From: CAYJPA01 sp964371945
GTDB lineage: Bacteria > Chloroflexota > Chloroflexia > Thermomicrobiales > UBA6265
Length of the DNA: 9,993 nucleotides
Assembly: GCA_964371945.1 (NCBI GenBank)
Contig: CAYJPA010000126.1
Coordinates: forward strand, 1 to 9,993
Direction of reading: 5' to 3'
Positions 6,758 to 9,993 of the stretch are shown here, piece after piece. Every line of letters starts with the position of its first letter. The first letter of the stretch is position 1. Both the position numbers and the translations under genes were made by a program. Under the pieces are notes generated by a model. It saw nothing but the letters and a program-made list of their open reading frames with translations. It did no database searches and was not told the origin of the DNA.

Positions 6758-8263
6758 TCACCCGGTCGAAATCGTCTCGGCGGTCTCGTGCGCCGTACCA
6801 ACATAAACGACCCCGTGCTCCGGACGATACCTGCTCGCAAACGAGCGCTCCGAACTGATCCGATCACCGGACCGGACGATCCGCCAGAATTCGACATTGA
6901 TGCCGTCCCGCGGCTCTTGCACCATCTTTCGTTTCCCAGGTTTCAACCATTGTGCGGGGCGCTCGACGAGCCGCGCCAGTCGATTACCGGTGACGACGGG
7001 GCCGTCGATCTCGACATCGTAGTCGATGGCTCCGCCGTAAATCTCCGCGGTGATCAACTTCCGCCTGGCGGTTAGCTGAATCAGGCACGGCCATGGAGAG
7101 TCGTTTTGGAATCGAAGATCGACCAGCTTCTGGCTGGGATCGTTCGGTTGAAAGTAGGTCGCATCGATCCCGGCCGGCCACCCGGCCTGCTCGTAAAACG
7201 GCAGCCTCAGAATGTGCGGGCTCCACCGGATGAATGGGAAACCCGCCAATAATGCGGCACGAAAAAGCAAGGTTGAAACGGCGCAGAGACCGCCGCCGAT
7301 ATCGCTCGTGACCCGTCCGCCGGCGATCACGCGGCCCTCGGTGAACCCACGTTCTTCCGTGATCGGGCCAATCGCTCGATCGAGCGAAAAGACCACCCCG
7401 GGCTCGATCTGAATCGACGCCAGCAAGCGGGAGACGACGGCGATGTTTTGCGCCATCGGCGGCGCGAACATGTGGTACGACGACGTGACCGATGCAAGGC
7501 GATGCGTGATTCCCTCCGGCAGGAGAGTTCGTTGCTCTTCAGGCATCTTCAACTGAGCCGCGGAATGGCGCACGATCTGATCGAACGGCGTGGGTCGAGT
7601 CGGCGGTTTCGTAGGTTCGATCCGAATCACCGGTTTCGCCGAGACATGCACCTCAACTGGACCGCGTGGCTTGCTCTGAGGGCGCGGTGGTTGGAGAGCC
7701 GGATCTCCGGCGGAACGCGCTCTCCATGGTCGAATCAGGCCCGGATCAACGACTTCGTCGCGCCACCGCTGCAGCCGAAACGTGGTCGCAACCCGAGCCA
7801 GCGTAGGCGTTTCGCGAAACCCACCGGACGCTGATGGTTCTCGCTCCCACGCGGTGAGACAGAACCGAGGGTCGCTCCCATCAACATAGCCTGATCCGTC
7901 GGCTGTCATGTGGCAGACATGGAGCCCGTATGTGCAACCGGGCAGCGCCTCTGAGAGCGTGAACCGGACCAGCGCTTCGCCATCGTTTGCCGGGAAACGG
8001 TCGTCCGTCCCGAGTGTGAGGACCCAGACGAGGTCGCGCTCACCACACAGCGTCGCCAGCGCATCGCCCAACGGGTCTGGTTCCCTCACCGCGGCAACGT
8101 TTGCGCACGCCGATGAGAACTGCATCACATTGGCGCGGCCCACCGGAACCGAAAGCACGACAGCCCCGGCGATCCGGCTCGCCGCCGCGATCGCCTCATC
8201 CAAATCGCGGTGATTGGCTCCGATCTCAAGCACGCAAATCAAGTTGACGTCTTCAGCCAGCAA
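6758..8263 (-). CDS. VanW-domain protein with a degenerate GT2-like N-terminus
   Basis: The 501-residue product has a VanW domain at about 255-400 (AQNIAVVSRLL, EPGVVFSLDRAIGP, GGGLCAVSTLLFRAALLAGF at 323-342, GIDATYF at 365-371) and a G5-like tail near 445-488. VanW was named from vancomycin-resistance clusters; its biochemical role is unsettled, but it occurs in cell-wall proteins. Residues 6-170 are not VanW: they align with the first glycosyltransferase domain of the downstream gene (EALPGCTYGLHVCHM at 105-119 against EALAGCAYGFKVLRM there). LDDGSTDRT has become LSVPVGRAN and LDADE has become LGTDD, so catalysis looks lost. A Pro/Arg/Lys-rich linker (about 180-225) joins the parts. No signal peptide or membrane helix is evident. 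The start is TTG, with AGGAG upstream and an in-frame TGA four codons before it. Confidence 0.85.
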   Translation of the reverse strand: MLAEDVNLICVLEIGANHRDLDEAIAAASRIAGAVVLSVPVGRANVMQFSSACANVAAVREPDPLGDALATLCGERDLVWVLTLGTDDRFPANDGEALVRFTLSEALPGCTYGLHVCHMTADGSGYVDGSDPRFCLTAWEREPSASGGFRETPTLARVATTFRLQRWRDEVVDPGLIRPWRARSAGDPALQPPRPQSKPRGPVEVHVSAKPVIRIEPTKPPTRPTPFDQIVRHSAAQLKMPEEQRTLLPEGITHRLASVTSSYHMFAPPMAQNIAVVSRLLASIQIEPGVVFSLDRAIGPITEERGFTEGRVIAGGRVTSDIGGGLCAVSTLLFRAALLAGFPFIRWSPHILRLPFYEQAGWPAGIDATYFQPNDPSQKLVDLRFQNDSPWPCLIQLTARRKLITAEIYGGAIDYDVEIDGPVVTGNRLARLVERPAQWLKPGKRKMVQEPRDGINVEFWRIVRSGDRISSERSFASRYRPEHGVVYVGTAHETAETISTG

Positions 8264-8274
8264 CTCGGCTCCTC
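8264..8274 (-). promoter_or_regulatory. Ribosome binding site supporting the TTG start of the VanW gene
   Basis: On the minus strand GAGGAGCCGAG runs directly into TTG at 8263-8261, placing GGAG five bases before it. The in-frame TGA just upstream excludes a longer product, and no ATG follows within the first 40 codons, so the TTG is the best start. Confidence 0.6.
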
Positions 8275-8559
8275 AACTATTGATGATGGGTTCATCCGGC
8301 GAATTCGTCACGGCTTTTCATAATGGTACAAGCGCGGCGCCCTCAGAGAACATGGCGGTTGGCAACGAGGTTCAACATGGCGCTTGGTCCCTGCGCAAGC
8401 GATATCGTCATCTTGCGGAACGAATGATCTCCCCGGGGGGCGTCGTTTCCTGCCTATGCGGCGATTGCCCATCGAAGGTCAACACACAGGTTGGCCGCTA
8501 CAAGTACACGTCGCGCCAAATTGAGATGCTCATCCAATCTGTAGGGGCAGACTACCGTG
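8264..8559. other. Upstream region of the VanW operon, bounded by the IS
   Basis: About 300 bases separate the VanW start from the insertion sequence. No domain-bearing frame is seen on either strand; a plus-strand open frame overlapping the VanW gene has no recognisable content. The operon's promoter should lie here, but no convincing -35/-10 pair was found. GGGGCA (8544-8549) and TGCCCC (8558-8563) form a palindrome straddling the IS edge. Confidence 0.4.
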
Positions 8560-8579
8560 CCCCATACGCATCAAGCTAA
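8560..8579 (+). repeat. IS left terminal inverted repeat
   Basis: Twenty bases, perfectly matched by 9974-9993 in reverse complement. The in-frame TGA (8573-8571) ending the transposase tail lies inside this repeat, as in compact IS elements. Confidence 0.9.
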
Positions 8580-8804
8580 GCCTCCACAGGTCGGATCCGA
8601 GAGTAATTGGAAGAGATTGGGTTTGCGACGACGAGGGTTGATCCGACCGCCGTGGGCGAGAGTGCGAGCGATGGCGGTGAGGATAGCAATGAGTCCGCGC
8701 AGAGCAGAGCGCGCGAGCAGGAGGCTGACGGTGTGGTCACGAATGGTATGCGCGGCCTTGGTCCAGCTGCGATCGGCGAAGAGCCAACAGCCCACGAGCA
8801 GGAT
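8571..8804 (-). pseudogene. C-terminal segment of the transposase beyond the amber codon
   Basis: In the same frame as the transposase, this gives ILLVGCWLFADRSWTKAAHT and onward, 77 residues ending at a TGA inside the left inverted repeat. The pattern QH(W)-ILLVGCW-DRS-KAA is typical of the end of IS4-family transposases, so the full-length enzyme would have been about 440 residues. It has no start of its own and is made only if the TAG is read through. Confidence 0.65.
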
Positions 8805-9893
8805 CTAGTGCTGGATGATGAGCGCAGTGAGTTTGGCGTAGACCTCGCAGAGGATGCGGTGGGGATCGGCGCTCCGCCAGTCGTCGAGGTGCCCGTGGCT
8901 CTTCCAGAGTTTGAAGAGGAGCTCGATCTGCCAGCGAGCGCGGGCGAGGACCAAGGCGTCGGAGATCGAGATCAGGATCGGAGGCGCATTGGTGACCAGG
9001 AGCGTCCAGTCCGCGAGGGCGAGCTTGCGGGCACTCGGGGTTTCGCCTTCGCGTTTGGCGTCGGCCAGGATGGCGTCCCGGCGGGCGGCGGCGACGCGAT
9101 TCGGCACACGCACGGCGAGCAACCGGGCCGGCAGCCGCTCCGTCACGCCGAGGGTGACCGCGAGCGAGAGCCGCCGCCGCTTCTGCTGCGGCAGCCAGGT
9201 GACCAGATCCAGTCGCTCGCCGTCGGGGGCGAAGACGACCGTCTGCAGATGCAAGCGCGAGAGGAAATACGCTTGCTGCTCGGCGATCTGGCGGAGCACC
9301 GCCAGACTCCAGAAGCCCAGATCGGTGATCCGCAGTGCGTCCGGCAGCAGCGCTGCTGTTTGCAGCGGACTGCTCTTGTCTTGGGCTCGGCCATCGCCGG
9401 GTAGCGCCTCCAAGCGCCCGGTGCACAGATCGAGCCGAACGGTCAACTTGAGGGCGGATTGACTCCCCTGGTCCACCCGTCCACCACAGCCGACCCAGAC
9501 ACTGGCGAGCGCCTCAGGTAATGAGATCGTGGTGCTGTCCATGATCAGCACCGCGGAAAACCGGGCCAATACCGGACTTGCCACCGGGTCCGCGACGATG
9601 ACGTGCGTCAACGCCGCCTCCCACACCTGGCGCAGCAACTCCGCCGCCGCCGGCGTGTAGCGCTGGGCCAGCCCTTGCGGGGTGACCTGCACGCCGCGAT
9701 CACCGGCGAATTGACACAACTGATGCAGCGTCGCGCTCGGATGCGCCAACCAGCCAAGGACGTTCGTTTCCACAAAACAGGCGGCGGTCACCTTGCTCTG
9801 CCGCTGGCAACATCCGCTCGCACGGGCCAGCTCGGTCGGCACCCGCGTCAAGACCTGCTGAAGGGCGTGGGCAACCTGTGGGACACTGGACAT
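8805..9893 (-). CDS. IS4-family DDE transposase, ended early by an amber codon
   Basis: The 362-residue product is a DDE transposase that cuts and joins the element's ends. Visible catalytic regions are VLIMDSTTISLP with Asp119, ITDLGFWSL with Asp191 and RWQIELLFKLWKSHG with Glu324. The last fits the IS4-family signature R-x3-E-x6-K, but the usual leading Tyr is replaced by Ala. ALKLTVRLDLCTGRLE (147-162) is also typical. The ATG at 9893 has a strong GGAGGT six bases upstream. The frame ends at TAG (8807-8805) after LIIQH, but the same frame continues for 77 codons and relatives commonly read QHW at this point, so the codon is probably a former TGG. All three catalytic residues precede the stop; loss of the C-terminal segment may still disable it. 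Confidence 0.85.
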   Translation of the reverse strand: MSSVPQVAHALQQVLTRVPTELARASGCCQRQSKVTAACFVETNVLGWLAHPSATLHQLCQFAGDRGVQVTPQGLAQRYTPAAAELLRQVWEAALTHVIVADPVASPVLARFSAVLIMDSTTISLPEALASVWVGCGGRVDQGSQSALKLTVRLDLCTGRLEALPGDGRAQDKSSPLQTAALLPDALRITDLGFWSLAVLRQIAEQQAYFLSRLHLQTVVFAPDGERLDLVTWLPQQKRRRLSLAVTLGVTERLPARLLAVRVPNRVAAARRDAILADAKREGETPSARKLALADWTLLVTNAPPILISISDALVLARARWQIELLFKLWKSHGHLDDWRSADPHRILCEVYAKLTALIIQH

Positions 9894-9973
9894 GCGGGGA
9901 CCTCCAATCGGGCCGGCTGCGTTTCAACACCACAACCATGCTCGATCTGGTCCCCGTTGTCACCTAGTCACCG

Positions 9974-9993
9974 TTAGCTTGATGCGTATGGGG
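9974..9993 (-). repeat. IS right terminal inverted repeat
   Basis: Perfect 20-base partner of 8560-8579. Just inside it, GTCACC is repeated at 9959-9964 and 9967-9972, upstream of the transposase start, possibly a subterminal binding site. Confidence 0.9.

Larger units (their letters stand above)
8560..9993 (-). mobile_element. IS4-family insertion sequence
   Basis: The inverted repeat CCCCATACGCATCAAGCTAA at 8560-8579 is matched perfectly by its reverse complement at 9974-9993, which is the very end of the window. Between them lies one DDE transposase gene filling nearly all the 1434 bp, a normal size for an IS4-family element. The repeat may extend further outward, since nothing beyond 9993 can be read. 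Target-site duplication cannot be tested for the same reason. The transposase faces the VanW operon, so transcripts leaving the element could run into it. Confidence 0.88.

Noticed and set aside
8214..8579. Plus-strand frame of 121 codons ending at the IS edge, considered as a gene interrupted by the element
   Set aside because: It overlaps the VanW start on the opposite strand, has no recognisable domain and no good ribosome binding site.
8607..9404. Plus-strand frame of 265 codons inside the IS
   Set aside because: It is antisense to the transposase, which has catalytic motifs and a strong ribosome binding site. The acidic, low-complexity product has no domain.

Overview
The window looks like chromosomal DNA of a high-GC bacterium, probably a member of the Chloroflexota (Thermomicrobia-like). 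This is an inference. It rests on the N-terminus of the glycine-rich Tat protein (RITRRAFIRGLVGLG), which resembles a Tat leader style I associate with that group, on a VanW protein next to an LCP/glycosyltransferase gene, and on strong GC bias in codon third positions. No rRNA, tRNA, CRISPR array or phage module was seen.

Layout. Positions 1-2849 are gene-poor and look eroded. They hold short palindromic repeats, a possible relic of a metallo-beta-lactamase-fold gene (minus strand, about 470-676), and an SH3-domain gene (minus, 1967-1566). The SH3 gene is cut by an in-frame TAG exactly where the SH3 repeat expects Trp; the same frame stays open to 1053. Then comes a Tat-exported, extremely glycine-rich protein (plus, 2850-3983). 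It converges on a two-gene minus-strand operon, with three hairpins in the gap (4096-4197). The operon is a VanW-domain protein (8263-6758) followed 57 bp later by an 832-residue protein (6700-4202) made of two GT2 glycosyltransferase domains and a C-terminal LytR-CpsA-Psr (LCP) domain. The right end is an IS4-family insertion sequence: a DDE transposase on the minus strand with a 20-bp perfect inverted repeat at 8560-8579 and 9974-9993. The transposase also has a TAG where a Trp is expected near its C-terminus.

How it fits together. The operon is the most interesting part. The N-terminus of the VanW protein is a degenerate copy of the first glycosyltransferase domain of its neighbour, with the nucleotide-sugar motifs lost. 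The neighbour fuses apparently cytoplasmic sugar-transfer domains to an LCP domain, which normally acts outside the membrane, yet no clear membrane anchor is visible in either protein. The pair suggests an unusual cell-envelope glycopolymer assembly or attachment module. The Tat-exported glycine-rich protein next to it may be a surface component, but no direct link can be shown from sequence.
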